A stretch of DNA of 64,000 nucleotides from Ancylobacter vacuolatus (lineage in GTDB: Bacteria; Pseudomonadota; Alphaproteobacteria; Rhizobiales; Xanthobacteraceae), in assembly GCF_030813595.1 (NCBI RefSeq), contig NZ_JAUSUH010000001.1, positions 620,001 through 684,000 on the forward strand. Direction: 5' to 3'. The position numbers were made by a program, and so were the translations under genes. Position 1 is the stretch's first letter; each line of letters begins with the position of its first letter. The notes beneath the pieces are model-generated. The model saw nothing but the letters and a program-made list of their open reading frames with translations, ran no database searches and was not told the DNA's origin. Below, piece after piece: positions 37,793-46,284 of the stretch.

Positions 37793-37990
37793 CTAGATCA
37801 TGACCGCGTAGGCGACCACCATGGCCGCGATGACCAATGCGAGACTGATACCGAGCACATAGCGCATCGGCTTAACCTCGACCGCCTGCCGCTCCTCCGT
37901 GTTGGCCTTCACCACCACTTCGCCATTGTCGACCACGCGGTGATCGTCCGAGTCCGTGTGGGTCATGCCGTCAGACTTTGTCTGGCTCAT
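37793..37990 (-). CDS. small single-pass membrane protein
   Basis: 65 residues. The first 40 are polar and acidic (THTDSDDHRVVDNGEVVV), then MRYVLGISLALVIAAMVVAYAVMI forms one membrane helix at the C-terminus. AAGGA lies upstream of the ATG. Codon usage and the clean tail-anchor design support a real gene. No family recognised. It is convergent with panC, 15 bases away. Confidence 0.6.
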   Translation of the reverse strand: MSQTKSDGMTHTDSDDHRVVDNGEVVVKANTEERQAVEVKPMRYVLGISLALVIAAMVVAYAVMI

Positions 37991-38057
37991 TCCAAGGGTC
38001 CTTTCGCGTTCCGTACGGGAATAACGTGCGAAAGGGCGTTAAGGTCCCTCGATGGCG

Positions 38058-38492
38058 TCAGAGAAGCCCTAGCGAGCGCAGTTGGCGGCGGAGTTCGTCC
38101 GGCAGCGCCGATGCGGCGGCCATGGCGGCAAGGTCCGCCGGTGCATCCTTGGCCGCCAGATAACGCCACCCCTGAAAGGGCCGGTTGGGGCGCGGCTCGA
38201 CCCGGTGGACAATGGGATCGAGCACGAGATGGCAACGGCGAATGCCGTCGCCATCCACGAAGGGCCGGATGCCGATCAGGGCCTGTCGACAGGCCACCTC
38301 GCCCTTGACGACCCAATAGAGCGAGCCGCCATCCAGCAATTCCGCTGTCCGCGTCGGCACCATGCGGGTGGTGTGGACCTGTTCAGCCACCTGTCCGCGG
38401 GCCGCCTTGCCAGCGAGGGAGTCGGCGATCCACGCTTCGAGGTCCTCAATGGACTCGGCACCGACGCAGAGTTTGAGCAGGTGGAGCGGCAT
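38058..38492 (-). CDS. DUF1489 family protein
   Basis: 144 residues beginning MPLHLLKLCVGAESIEDLEAW. The core HTTRMVPTR and the ending LVLDPIVHRVEPRPNRPFQGWRYL match DUF1489, a family of unknown function found across alphaproteobacteria. Soluble, cytosolic. It lies 28 bases downstream of the GST gene on the same strand, probably co-transcribed. Confidence 0.88.
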   Translation of the reverse strand: MPLHLLKLCVGAESIEDLEAWIADSLAGKAARGQVAEQVHTTRMVPTRTAELLDGGSLYWVVKGEVACRQALIGIRPFVDGDGIRRCHLVLDPIVHRVEPRPNRPFQGWRYLAAKDAPADLAAMAAASALPDELRRQLRSLGLL

Positions 38493-38520
38493 GGCGGGGG
38501 CCCGTTGAGCGACCTGCGCT

Positions 38521-39192
38521 CTATACCCGCTTCACCACCGGCCAGTCGACTTCGTCTTCGGCGAGCGCGCCCGTCTCCTTCAACGCCGCTTCTTTCCATG
38601 CCACGAAGGCAGGATGGCAATGGATCGCCTCGACATAGGCGGCCGCCACCGGGTCGATCTCTATGGCATAGGTGCGCAGCCGGGTTGCCACCGGCGCATA
38701 CATCGCATCGGCGCCGGAGAACGCGCCGAACAGAAAATCGCCTCCCGCCCCGAAGCGTGCGCGGGCCTCGCCCCAACGGCGAACGATGCGACGAACGTCC
38801 TTCATCGCCTCGTCGGGAAACGCGCGGGGCTCGACCGGTCGCCAGAGATTCATCGGCGCCACGCTGCGCAGCGCGCCGAAGCCATTGTGCATCTCGGTAG
38901 CGAGAGAACGGGCACAGGCGCGGGCGGCAGGCTCCGCCGGCCAGATTCCCTTGTCAGGAAATCGCTCGGCCAAATGCTCCAGTATGGCGCTCGATTCCCA
39001 CACCACCGCCTCGCCGTCGATCAGCACCGGCACCTTGCCAGCAGGCGAGCGCTCACGGAGGCGATCCTTGAAGTCGGGCGCATCAAGCGGCACCAGTTCC
39101 TCCTCGAAAGGAATGTCCAGTGCCGTCATCGCCAGCCATGGCCGCAGCGACCACGAGGAGTAATTCTTGTTTCCAATGATGAGCCTCAACAC
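38521..39192 (-). CDS. glutathione S-transferase family protein
   Basis: 223 residues from a GTG. The thioredoxin-like N-domain has MLRLIIGNKNYSSWSLRPW (a Ser-containing active site, SSWS), PAGKVPVLIDG with the cis-proline, and ESSAILEHLAERFPD that binds the gamma-glutamyl group. The helical C-domain follows. Length is normal. Substrate unknown. Upstream region to 39393 holds a hairpin. Confidence 0.88.
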   Translation of the reverse strand: MLRLIIGNKNYSSWSLRPWLAMTALDIPFEEELVPLDAPDFKDRLRERSPAGKVPVLIDGEAVVWESSAILEHLAERFPDKGIWPAEPAARACARSLATEMHNGFGALRSVAPMNLWRPVEPRAFPDEAMKDVRRIVRRWGEARARFGAGGDFLFGAFSGADAMYAPVATRLRTYAIEIDPVAAAYVEAIHCHPAFVAWKEAALKETGALAEDEVDWPVVKRV

Positions 39193-39320
39193 TGCGTCGC
39201 AACTCCCTGTACCGATCCCAGCCGGAGGTTCCGTTATTTGGCGATGCAGGGCAAATGCAGGCCTGTGATATCGGTGATCAATCCCGGTGATCCTGCCTCG
39301 CCACCGGGCAGCCCTGAAAT

Positions 39321-39356
39321 GACAACGGCCCGGCCTTTTCGGGCCGAGCCGTTGTC
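39321..39356 (-). terminator. strong hairpin downstream of the 41-aa gene
   Basis: GACAACGGC and GCCGTTGTC form the base of a stem continued by CGGCC and GGCCG with one bulge, around TTTT. It lies 38 bases after the stop of the small minus-strand gene and about 130 bases before the GST start. The T-tract on the minus side is poor (ATTTCAG), so termination is probable rather than certain. Confidence 0.6.
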
Positions 39357-39393
39357 ATGCAACTGAAAACACCAGCGGCCCGAAGGCCTCAGG

Positions 39394-39519
39394 TCAACCG
39401 GCGGCGATCTGCGCCGCCTGAAAACCGCCGAACAGATAGATGAGGGCGATCGCTGCCAGGAACGCGGCTACGGCCCAACGGGCGACTCCCCAACAGGAGC
39501 GCTCGGGAATGGAATTCAT
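39394..39519 (-). CDS. 41-residue membrane protein
   Basis: MNSIPERSCWGVARW is followed by AVAAFLAAIALIYLFGGF, a single membrane helix, and a short AAQIAAG tail. GAGGA lies 7 bases upstream of the ATG, a good ribosome binding site, and a hairpin follows the stop. The mean features of a real small membrane protein gene are present, although the product is too short for family assignment. The DUF599 gene is divergent, 277 bases away. Confidence 0.55.
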   Translation of the reverse strand: MNSIPERSCWGVARWAVAAFLAAIALIYLFGGFQAAQIAAG

Positions 39520-39796
39520 GATGATCCTCGGAACGATACGTTCACTGCGATGCGCCGAACGACGACTCGAGATACGGGCGCGATCTGAAACAGTATTTAA
39601 TAAATCGTTACGACGTTCGCAACCGCGAAATCGCCACATTCCACCGCAGCTTGCGCAGTGCAGCCCTGCCTCCCCCGCATGGACGCCCACTCGACAAGCC
39701 GACCCGGGGGCTGTTGAAAGCCCCCTCACCACGCTCATCCTGGCCTCCCGGCCAATCGAGGGCGGTCGACCGACCAGCTGACATCCAGGTAACACC

Positions 39797-40480
39797 ATGC
39801 TCGGCTTCACCTATATCGACGCGATCGCCTTCTCGGCATTCTGCTTGGCATGGGTCGCCTATCACCTGGTGATGGAGGGAAGCTGGGCCGAATCGCGCAC
39901 CCTCAACCGGCGGATGGACGCGTACCGTCACGAGTGGATGCGCCGCATGCTGGAGCGCGAGAACCGCATCGTCGACGCGCAGATCGTCGCTGCACTGCAG
40001 AACGGTACGGCCTTCTTCGCTTCCACCTCGCTCCTGGCCATCGGCGCCACCCTTGCCATCCTGCAATCGACAGAGGCTGTGATGGCGCTGTTCAGAGACC
40101 TGCCCTTCGGCGCCCCAAACCGCACGAGCTGGGAACTGAAGACGCTTGGCCTGACTCTCATCTTCGCCAACGCCTTTTTCAAGTTTGCCTGGGCGTATCG
40201 GTTGTTCAACTACTCGACCATCCTGCTTGGGTCGACGCCACCGCCCTCCGAGGCCGGGACGCCGCAGGCGCAGGCTCATGTCGTCAAGCTCGCCCGCATG
40301 GCGACCATCGCCGGACGGCATTTCAATCGGGGGCAGCGAGCCTTCTTCTTCGCCATCGCCTATCTCGGCTGGTACATCAATGGCTGGGCGCTGATGGCCG
40401 CCACGCTCGCCATCTTCCTCGTCATGATCAACCGGCAGCTGGGCCGGGATTCGCACTGGGTACTCGACAATGACGGATAG
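39797..40480 (+). CDS. DUF599 family membrane protein
   Basis: 227 residues with four membrane segments: FTYIDAIAFSAFCLAWVAYH, ASTSLLAIGATLAIL, LGLTLIFANAFFKFAWAYRL and YLGWYINGWALMAATLAIFLV. Conserved DUF599 elements include the Arg-rich RMDAYRHEWMRRML and the FKFAWAYRLFNY segment. The family is widespread in proteobacteria and of unknown function. Its stop overlaps the DUF3253 start by 11 bases. Confidence 0.88.
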   Translation: MLGFTYIDAIAFSAFCLAWVAYHLVMEGSWAESRTLNRRMDAYRHEWMRRMLERENRIVDAQIVAALQNGTAFFASTSLLAIGATLAILQSTEAVMALFRDLPFGAPNRTSWELKTLGLTLIFANAFFKFAWAYRLFNYSTILLGSTPPPSEAGTPQAQAHVVKLARMATIAGRHFNRGQRAFFFAIAYLGWYINGWALMAATLAIFLVMINRQLGRDSHWVLDNDG

Positions 40481-40751
40481 TCCTCCCCGCCCCTCCGAAG
40501 AAACCGTCGAGGCGGCGATCCTTGCCGTCGCCAGCCAGCCCGGCGCCGCCCGGACGGTGACGCCGGAGGATGTGGCGCGCAGCGTCGCCACCGGGCCCGA
40601 CTGGCAGAGCCTGCTGCCTTCGGTGCGGCGCGGTGCGCTGCGCCTCGCCCAGGCCGGACGGCTGGTGCTCTATCGCAAGGGCAAGCCTGTCGACCCCTCG
40701 GATCTACGCGGCGTCTACCGGGTGGGCCTGCCGTCGGAAGGCGAGGGCTAA
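40470..40751 (+). CDS. DUF3253 family protein
   Basis: 93 residues. VEAAILAVASQPGAARTVTPEDVAR and LPSVRRGALRLAQAGRLVLYRKGKPVDPSDLRGVYRV match DUF3253, a short winged-helix-like family. It might bind nucleic acid, but no function is known. It overlaps DUF599 by 11 bases (translationally coupled) and its last 4 bases overlap the 3' end of the convergent YdcF gene. Confidence 0.85.
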   Translation: MTDSPPRPSEETVEAAILAVASQPGAARTVTPEDVARSVATGPDWQSLLPSVRRGALRLAQAGRLVLYRKGKPVDPSDLRGVYRVGLPSEGEG

Positions 40752-41548
40752 CGCGCCTCCGGACCCGGCAGCGGGCTGTCGATGCGGCCTGTGAAATAGT
40801 AGACGGCGAGACCGACCCATTCGCGCAGCGCCAGCTCGAAGAAGCTCAGCCCCTCAGCCACCGAGCTGAAGAGGCGGAAATAGCCGGGCACACCGGTGGT
40901 GCGGAAGTCGACGGGATAGGCCGTGACTGGAAATCCGACCGCGCGGAAGCAGCCCACCGCGCGCGGCATGTGATAGGCGGAGGTAACGAGAAGCCAGTTC
41001 TCTCCTGGAGCCGGTTTGACGAGGGCCATCGCCAGGCGCGCGTTCTCCGCCGTATTCCGCGAGGCGCTCTCAAACATCACACGCTCTTCGGCTAGCCCGA
41101 TCTGCGGCAGCGCCATACGCACCACATCCGCCTCCTGCATCGGTGAGTCGCTCAGGCGCCCGCTGCCGCCGGCAACGACGATGCGCGCGTTCGGATAAAG
41201 GCGGGCGAGTTCGCCCATCGCCAGAATGCGCTCGGCCGATTCTTGGAAAGACGGTTGCCCCCGCGCGGCGCTGATGCCGGGGAGTTCCGACCCGCCGAGC
41301 ACGATGATGCCATCAACCTGACGGCCGCTTTCGACATAGGGCGGGAAGCGGCCTTCCAGCGGCACAAGCAGCATGCGCCCGAACGGGCCGAGGCCGATCA
41401 GCAGCAGGCCCACAGCGCCGATCGTCGCGAGCGTCATGCCAAGCTGATGCCAGCGCAGGCTCAGCGCCAACCCCGCCACTGCCAGCACGGTGAGCAGGGT
41501 GGAGGGCGCCACGACTAACCAGAAGACCTTAGAGACATAGAAGAACAC
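40748..41548 (-). CDS. YdcF family protein (DUF218)
   Basis: 266 residues from GTG 41548, which has GAGGAGG 7 bases upstream; the frame extends further but the extension is unlike protein. Two N-terminal membrane segments are followed by a DUF218 domain: DGIIVLGGSE, ARIVVAGGSG, ESASRNTAENARLAMAL and LLVTSAYHMPRAVGCFRAVG. Relatives include SanA and ElyC, envelope factors that affect peptidoglycan precursor metabolism; the active role is not proven. The soluble domain should be periplasmic. Confidence 0.88.
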   Translation of the reverse strand: MFFYVSKVFWLVVAPSTLLTVLAVAGLALSLRWHQLGMTLATIGAVGLLLIGLGPFGRMLLVPLEGRFPPYVESGRQVDGIIVLGGSELPGISAARGQPSFQESAERILAMGELARLYPNARIVVAGGSGRLSDSPMQEADVVRMALPQIGLAEERVMFESASRNTAENARLAMALVKPAPGENWLLVTSAYHMPRAVGCFRAVGFPVTAYPVDFRTTGVPGYFRLFSSVAEGLSFFELALREWVGLAVYYFTGRIDSPLPGPEAR

Positions 41549-41603
41549 GCAGCGCCTCCTCAGCCAAAAGCGGCCCGGCGGCCGGCCCGGGCATCGTCCC
41601 CGC

Positions 41604-42998
41604 CTAGAACCACAGAGACGCGATCCCGAGAAAGGCGAAGAACCCGACGACATCGGTGATGGTGGTCACGAAAGGACCCGACGCGACCGCCGGATCAACC
41701 TTCAGGCGGTCGAGCGTCAGCGGGATGAGAATGCCGCCCAGCGCGGCGGCCGCGAGATTGATCACCATCGCCAGCGCGATCACGAAGCCGAGGTCGGCCA
41801 CACCAAAACGCGCGAACACCACGACGGCCATGATCACCGCGAAGACCACGCCGTTGAAGAGACCCACCAGCAGTTCGCGCGCGATGACCCGGCGGGCATT
41901 GCTCGGCCGCAATTCGCGGGTGGCAAGTGCTCGTACCGCCACCGTCATGGTTTGTGTCGCCGCATTGCCGCCCTGGCTGGCGACGATCGGCATCAGCACG
42001 GCCAGTGCCACCATGCGCTGGAGCTCGTTCTCGAACAGGGCGATGACGAAGGAGGCAATGTTGGCGGCGATCAGGTTGAGGAGGAGCCAGGAGAAGCGGC
42101 TGCGGGCAATGTACCAGAAGCTGTCGGACAGTTCCTCGTCGCCGGCGACGCCGCCGAGCGCCTTCAGGTCCTCATCCGCCTCTTCCTGGATCACGTCGAC
42201 GATGTCGTCGACGGTGAGCACGCCGACGAGGCGCCCGGCCTCGTCGACCACCGGTGCCGAGATGAGGTTGTAGCGCTCGAACACACGCGCCACGTCTTCC
42301 TGGTCGTCGGTGGCGTTGACGACGTGACGGTCCGGCGTCACCACGTCGCTGAGCTTGGTGCCGCGCTTGGTGCGCAAAAGCCGGTCGAGCGGCACCGAGC
42401 CGTTCAGACGATAGGTGGCATCGACGACGAACACCTCGAAGAAGGTTTCCGGCAGCCCCTCGGTCTCGCCGATATAGTCCAGCGTCTGGCCGACGGTCCA
42501 ATAGGGCGGTAGCGCAATGAACTCCGTCTGCATGCGCCGGCCGGCGCTTTCCTCGGGATAATCGAGGCTGCGCTGCAGCGCCGCCCGCTCCGGGATCGAC
42601 AGATTGGAGAGAATTTCCTGCTTGTCGGCGTCGTCGAGGTCTTCAAGAATGTAGACCGCGTCGTCGGAATCGAGGTCGCGCATGCCGTCGACGACGGTCT
42701 GGGTCGACAGCGCCTCAAGGATCTGCACGCGCACCGTCTCGTCGAGCTCGGTCAGCGCGGTAAAGTCGAAATCGCTCCCCAGCAGTTCGATCAGCTGGGG
42801 ACGATCCGGGGCCGGCAGCGCTTCCAGCAGCCGCGCGACATCGGTCTCGTGCAGATCGCTGACAATCGCACGCAGGGCCGCGACATCGCCAGCGTCGATG
42901 GCACCGACCACCGCCTCGACGAAGCCGGGCGTCTCGCTCGGATCGTTGTCGTGCTCCGGCCCGCGCAGCGGGGTGGCGAGATCGGTCTCTTCGCGCAT
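41604..42998 (-). CDS. mgtE: magnesium transporter MgtE
   Basis: 464 residues. The N-terminal helical MgtE_N domain has the EDLDDADKQEILSNL-type acidic repeats, two CBS domains follow (DRLLRTKRGTKLSDVV and LVGVLTVDDIVDVI), then a connecting helix and five membrane segments including MPIVASQGGNAATQTMTV, the pore-lining signature, and GPFVTTITDVVGFF. MgtE takes up Mg2+ and closes when the N and CBS domains bind it. CGGAG lies 6 bases before the ATG. The 158-base upstream gap shows no recognisable magnesium riboswitch. Confidence 0.95.
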   Translation of the reverse strand: MREETDLATPLRGPEHDNDPSETPGFVEAVVGAIDAGDVAALRAIVSDLHETDVARLLEALPAPDRPQLIELLGSDFDFTALTELDETVRVQILEALSTQTVVDGMRDLDSDDAVYILEDLDDADKQEILSNLSIPERAALQRSLDYPEESAGRRMQTEFIALPPYWTVGQTLDYIGETEGLPETFFEVFVVDATYRLNGSVPLDRLLRTKRGTKLSDVVTPDRHVVNATDDQEDVARVFERYNLISAPVVDEAGRLVGVLTVDDIVDVIQEEADEDLKALGGVAGDEELSDSFWYIARSRFSWLLLNLIAANIASFVIALFENELQRMVALAVLMPIVASQGGNAATQTMTVAVRALATRELRPSNARRVIARELLVGLFNGVVFAVIMAVVVFARFGVADLGFVIALAMVINLAAAALGGILIPLTLDRLKVDPAVASGPFVTTITDVVGFFAFLGIASLWF

Positions 42999-43156
42999 GC
43001 CTACTCCGGACGGGGCGTGAGGGATGAACGGATCGGCCCGCGACGGGGACGGTGCGCGTTCATGGACGAGCTGGTGTTAATGAAGAGTCGGCGCAGGGAC
43101 AATTCCTTAAGCCGCTTGCGGTTTCGCGCTACCGAAACTTTGTTGAGGGAGTTCTC

Positions 43157-43450
43157 ATGACGAGCATTGCGGCGACCCGCCTCATCGTGCGCGGACGGGT
43201 GCAGGGCGTCGGCTACCGCGCCTGGCTCGCACGCGAAGCCGCGAGGCGCGGCCTGCGGGGGTGGGTACGCAACCGGCACGACGGCAGCGTCGAGGCGCTG
43301 CTGTTCGCCCCCGCGCCGACACTGGACGATTTTCTCGCCGCCTGCCGGACGGGGCCTGCGGCGGCGGACGTCATCGAGGTGACGGTCCGGGAAGAGGCGG
43401 CGCCGGCGGCAGACGCCTTCGGCGACTTCGCGATCTGGCCCACAGCTTAA
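43157..43450 (+). CDS. acyP: acylphosphatase
   Basis: 97 residues from ATG 43157 with GAGGGAG upstream. RLIVRGRVQGVGYRAW supplies the phosphate-binding loop with catalytic Arg21, and RGWVRNRHDGSVEALLF supplies Asn39. These match the two catalytic residues of the family. It hydrolyses carboxyl-phosphate bonds such as acetyl phosphate. Only 2 bases lie between its stop and the stop of the convergent lipB gene. Confidence 0.94.
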   Translation: MTSIAATRLIVRGRVQGVGYRAWLAREAARRGLRGWVRNRHDGSVEALLFAPAPTLDDFLAACRTGPAAADVIEVTVREEAAPAADAFGDFAIWPTA

Positions 43451-43452
43451 CC

Positions 43453-44196
43453 TCAGGCCGCATCGACGATCGTCGGCCCGAACACCGTTTCGAAGGCCTG
43501 GCGCAAGGCGAGGTCGGCATCGTCCATCGTCACCGGCAGGCCAAGATCGACAAGGCTGGTGATGCCATGCTCGCGCACGCCACACGGCACGATGCCGGCG
43601 AAATGAGAGAGTTCTGGCTCAACATTGAGCGAGACCCCGTGCAGCGTCACCCAGCGACGCACCCGGATGCCGATAGCGGCGATCTTGTCCTCGCCGGTGC
43701 CCGCCTTTTCTGGGCGACGCACCCACACGCCGACCCGATCCTCCCGGCGCTCGCCGCGCACATTGAACGAATCGAGCGCGCGGATCAGCCATTCCTCCAG
43801 TGCGGCGACATAGCGGCGAACGTCGGGTTCGCGTCGCTTCAGGTCCAGCATCACATAAGCGACGCGCTGGCCGGGGCCGTGATAGGTGAACTGCCCTCCC
43901 CGCCCCGTATCGAAGATCGGGAATCGGCCGGGGTCGACAAGGTCCTCCGCTCGGGCGCTGGTGCCGGCCGTATAGAGCGGGGGATGTTCCAGCAGCCAGA
44001 CGAGTTCGTCCGCCGCGCCAGCGGCGATCGCCGCGGCACGCTGGTCCATCTCCGCCAGCGCCTCGGGATAGGCCACCGGCGCGGCCGATACACGCCAGCG
44101 CACCGGGGCCGCCCCGGGTATCGGCAGCAACAGCGGATGAAGCCCGTCACGATCGACGGCGCTGGCGTTTGCAGGGTTATGAGCCGCGTCTTCCAT
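43453..44196 (-). CDS. lipB: lipoyl(octanoyl) transferase
   Basis: 247 residues from the ATG at 44196. The catalytic pair is Lys171 (GEDKIAAIG) and Cys205 ([15 protein letters not shown]), 34 residues apart as in E. coli Lip[22 protein letters not shown] is the substrate-binding signature. LipB moves octanoate from acyl carrier protein to the lipoyl domains of 2-oxo acid dehydrogenases and the glycine cleavage system. The first 30 residues are variable and the true start could be a little inside. lipA is not in the window. Confidence 0.94.
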   Translation of the reverse strand: MEDAAHNPANASAVDRDGLHPLLLPIPGAAPVRWRVSAAPVAYPEALAEMDQRAAAIAAGAADELVWLLEHPPLYTAGTSARAEDLVDPGRFPIFDTGRGGQFTYHGPGQRVAYVMLDLKRREPDVRRYVAALEEWLIRALDSFNVRGERREDRVGVWVRRPEKAGTGEDKIAAIGIRVRRWVTLHGVSLNVEPELSHFAGIVPCGVREHGITSLVDLGLPVTMDDADLALRQAFETVFGPTIVDAA

Positions 44197-44292
44197 GGCT
44201 GATACATAATGGCTGCCCCCGCTCCTGTCGCCTGTGCCGCCATGGGCGAGCAGCGATGCTGTCCACAGGCGCGTGCGCAAGCCGGGTGGCTC

Positions 44293-44321
44293 TTGTAGAC
44301 GCCTACTCCATCTGCTAGACG
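44293..44321 (+). promoter_or_regulatory. possible promoter of tRNA-Leu
   Basis: TTGTAG at 44293-44298 and TAGACG at 44316-44321, 17 bases apart, would start transcription about 40 bases before the tRNA. The -35 half is fair and the -10 half weak. Chosen mainly for its spacing and position. Confidence 0.3.
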
Positions 44322-44368
44322 ATGCCCCGCTCGCGCTGGAAGCTGATGAGGCAACCGGCGCTGGCGAT

Positions 44369-44453
44369 GCGGTCGTGGCGGAATTGGTAGACGCGCTGCC
44401 TTGAGGTGGCAGTGGGTAACACCGTGGAGGTTCGAGTCCTCTCGACCGCACCA
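44369..44453 (+). tRNA. tRNA-Leu (anticodon GAG)
   Basis: 85 nucleotides including encoded CCA. The acceptor arms GCGGTCG and CGACCGC pair fully. The anticodon arm is CTGCC / TTGAGGT / GGCAG with GAG at 44403-44405, reading CUC and CUU leucine codons. A long variable arm (class II, as for Leu) and the T arm GGAGG TTCGAGT CCTCT are present, as is the D-loop GGTAGACGC. It stands alone between lipB and the glycan cluster. Confidence 0.97.
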
Positions 44454-45100
44454 TTCTTTTGAATGCGTGCTTCTTTCATCAGACGCTTCCTGCTTGGCCC
44501 GCACCGGAACATGGGGTGCGGGATTGAATGTTCCGGCATCGTTAGCGTTTAAGTAGCTCGCAGCGGTCGTCTGTTGCCTCCCCTCAGCCCTTTGTCTGCA
44601 GAGGGAGGCCCTCGTCCCCCAACTCCAGCCCAGAACGCCTTCCCATCGCGCCGGCATTCGCTGCCGCAGGTCGAAGCGATCGTGCGGACGTCATGCGCTG
44701 ACGTCCGGACGCCGGCGGCGCGGAACGCAGCGCCCTGCTGCGGCATAGCGGCTCTCGATCCATCAGCCAGGGCGGCGAGATCACACCGTCTGGAATGACA
44801 ATCTCGGACCGCGCGATTCACCCCTTACGCTGATCGCCCGCGAACGGCCCGGTGTACTCGTTGGTCGACCAATCGCCGGCACGCTGGGGCCGCCACCATG
44901 ATGGCCAATCGGCCTTGGTGGGACAATGGCTTGCCCCCATGACACGGCGGCGGCACGGGACGGGATGGGACGATTCCCGGGGCGCCCGCGCCGGCAATCG
45001 GCGCGTTTCGACCGCGCCGTTCGAGCCAAGCCGCCCCCTTTTGGATAGGCTCGCTCAACCCGTGGGAATTGTGTAAGAGCGGGTAAGGTTGAGTCGTCGC
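44454..45100. other. gene-free stretch after tRNA-Leu
   Basis: About 650 bases between the tRNA and the aminotransferase gene, the longest gap in the window. It has one hairpin, CCCGCACC (44498-44505) with GGTGCGGG (44515-44522), which might end the tRNA transcript. Short open frames here show no protein-like composition. No direct repeat of the tRNA 3' end was found in it, and no integrase gene is near. It probably contains the promoter of the glycan cluster. Confidence 0.45.
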
Positions 45101-46261
45101 ATGGCGCGTTCGTCCGGCAGCACAAGCACGAAACACATGCGCGTACCTCTTCTGAAGCCTCGCCCCATCCGCCTCAGTCACTATGCCGATGATCTGGCGG
45201 CGCATGAGGCTTCCGGCGTGTTCTCGAATTTCGGCCCGATCAACACGGCCTTCGAGTCACGACTGCTGAGCGACGTCTTCGGCGGCGACGGGGCCTGCCT
45301 GACGGCCTGCAACGCGACTATCGCGCTGCTGCTGGCGGTCAAGGAAGCGGTCCATTTCGGCGGGCGCCGGGGCAGATACGCGCTGGTGCCCTCCTTCACC
45401 TTCGCGGCAACGGCCCATGCGGCGGCGTGGTGCGGCCTCACGCCGATCCTCTACGACATCGAGCCGGAGACATGGCTCCCCTCCCGCGAGGCCGAGCAGC
45501 GCCTGATGGAGCGCCATGGCGAGGATATCGCCGTCATTCTGCCCTACGCCACCTACGGCAACTGCCTCGATCTCAATTGGTACGCTGCCCTTGCCGCGCG
45601 CACGGGCGTGGGGGTGGTGATCGACGCCGCCGCCTCGCTGGGTACCCGCGATGCCGCCGGGCACGGCTTTGGGCATGGCGCGCCGATGTCGGTCGTCTAC
45701 TCGATGCACGCGACCAAGACCTTCGCCACCTCGGAAGGCGCAGTGATCTATTGCGCGGACAAGCAGCGCATCGCCCGGCTGCGGCAGATGGCGAATTTCG
45801 GCTTCGACGGCGCGCGCGCGGCCCAGATGCCCGGCCTCAACGCCAAGCTCGCCGAGCTGCCCGCGCTGCAGGCGCTGCGCAAGCTCGACGAGATCGACCG
45901 GGTTGTCGAACGCCGCGCCGAACTCTACGCGCTCTACCGCGCGCGGCTGCAGGACTTCACCTTCCAGCGCCACACGGGCACGCGCGCCGCTCATCAGTTC
46001 GTGCCGACGCTGATGCCGGAGGAGGCCGGCATTCCCCGGGCGACCTTCGTCCAGCGCATGAAGGAACGGGGCGTGGATCTCGGCACCTATTTCAGCCCGC
46101 ATCTGGCCGAGCAGCCCTATTTCAAGGACATAGCGGTGGTGGACGAGCTGCCGGTCACCGCGGCCATCGCGCCCCGTGTCGTTGCGCTTCCTCTCTATGA
46201 CACAATGGAAGAGGCTGAGCTGCGTTATGTGTGCGAGGCGGCGGCGGACTGCCTGCGCTGA
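45101..46261 (+). CDS. DegT/DnrJ/EryC1/StrS family aminotransferase
   Basis: 386 residues from ATG 45101; MRVPLLKPRP at 45137 is an equally fair start. The fold-type I PLP signature is complete: VPSFTFAATAHAAAWCGLTPILYDIEP, VVIDAAASLG with the pyridine-binding Asp, and the PLP lysine in SMHATKTFATSEGAVI (about Lys206). Members transfer amino groups to nucleotide-linked keto sugars or act as dehydratases. No epimerase or dehydratase gene lies nearby to supply such a sugar. It is the first of four same-strand genes, followed at 24 bases by the NeuD-like gene. The substrate cannot be named. Confidence 0.87.
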   Translation: MARSSGSTSTKHMRVPLLKPRPIRLSHYADDLAAHEASGVFSNFGPINTAFESRLLSDVFGGDGACLTACNATIALLLAVKEAVHFGGRRGRYALVPSFTFAATAHAAAWCGLTPILYDIEPETWLPSREAEQRLMERHGEDIAVILPYATYGNCLDLNWYAALAARTGVGVVIDAAASLGTRDAAGHGFGHGAPMSVVYSMHATKTFATSEGAVIYCADKQRIARLRQMANFGFDGARAAQMPGLNAKLAELPALQALRKLDEIDRVVERRAELYALYRARLQDFTFQRHTGTRAAHQFVPTLMPEEAGIPRATFVQRMKERGVDLGTYFSPHLAEQPYFKDIAVVDELPVTAAIAPRVVALPLYDTMEEAELRYVCEAAADCLR

Positions 46262-46284
46262 CGCGCAGCCGGAGGATCACGGGA

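Noticed and set aside
42999-43156. Magnesium riboswitch before mgtE
   Set aside because: No M-box or other known riboswitch core could be traced in the 158 bases upstream of mgtE.
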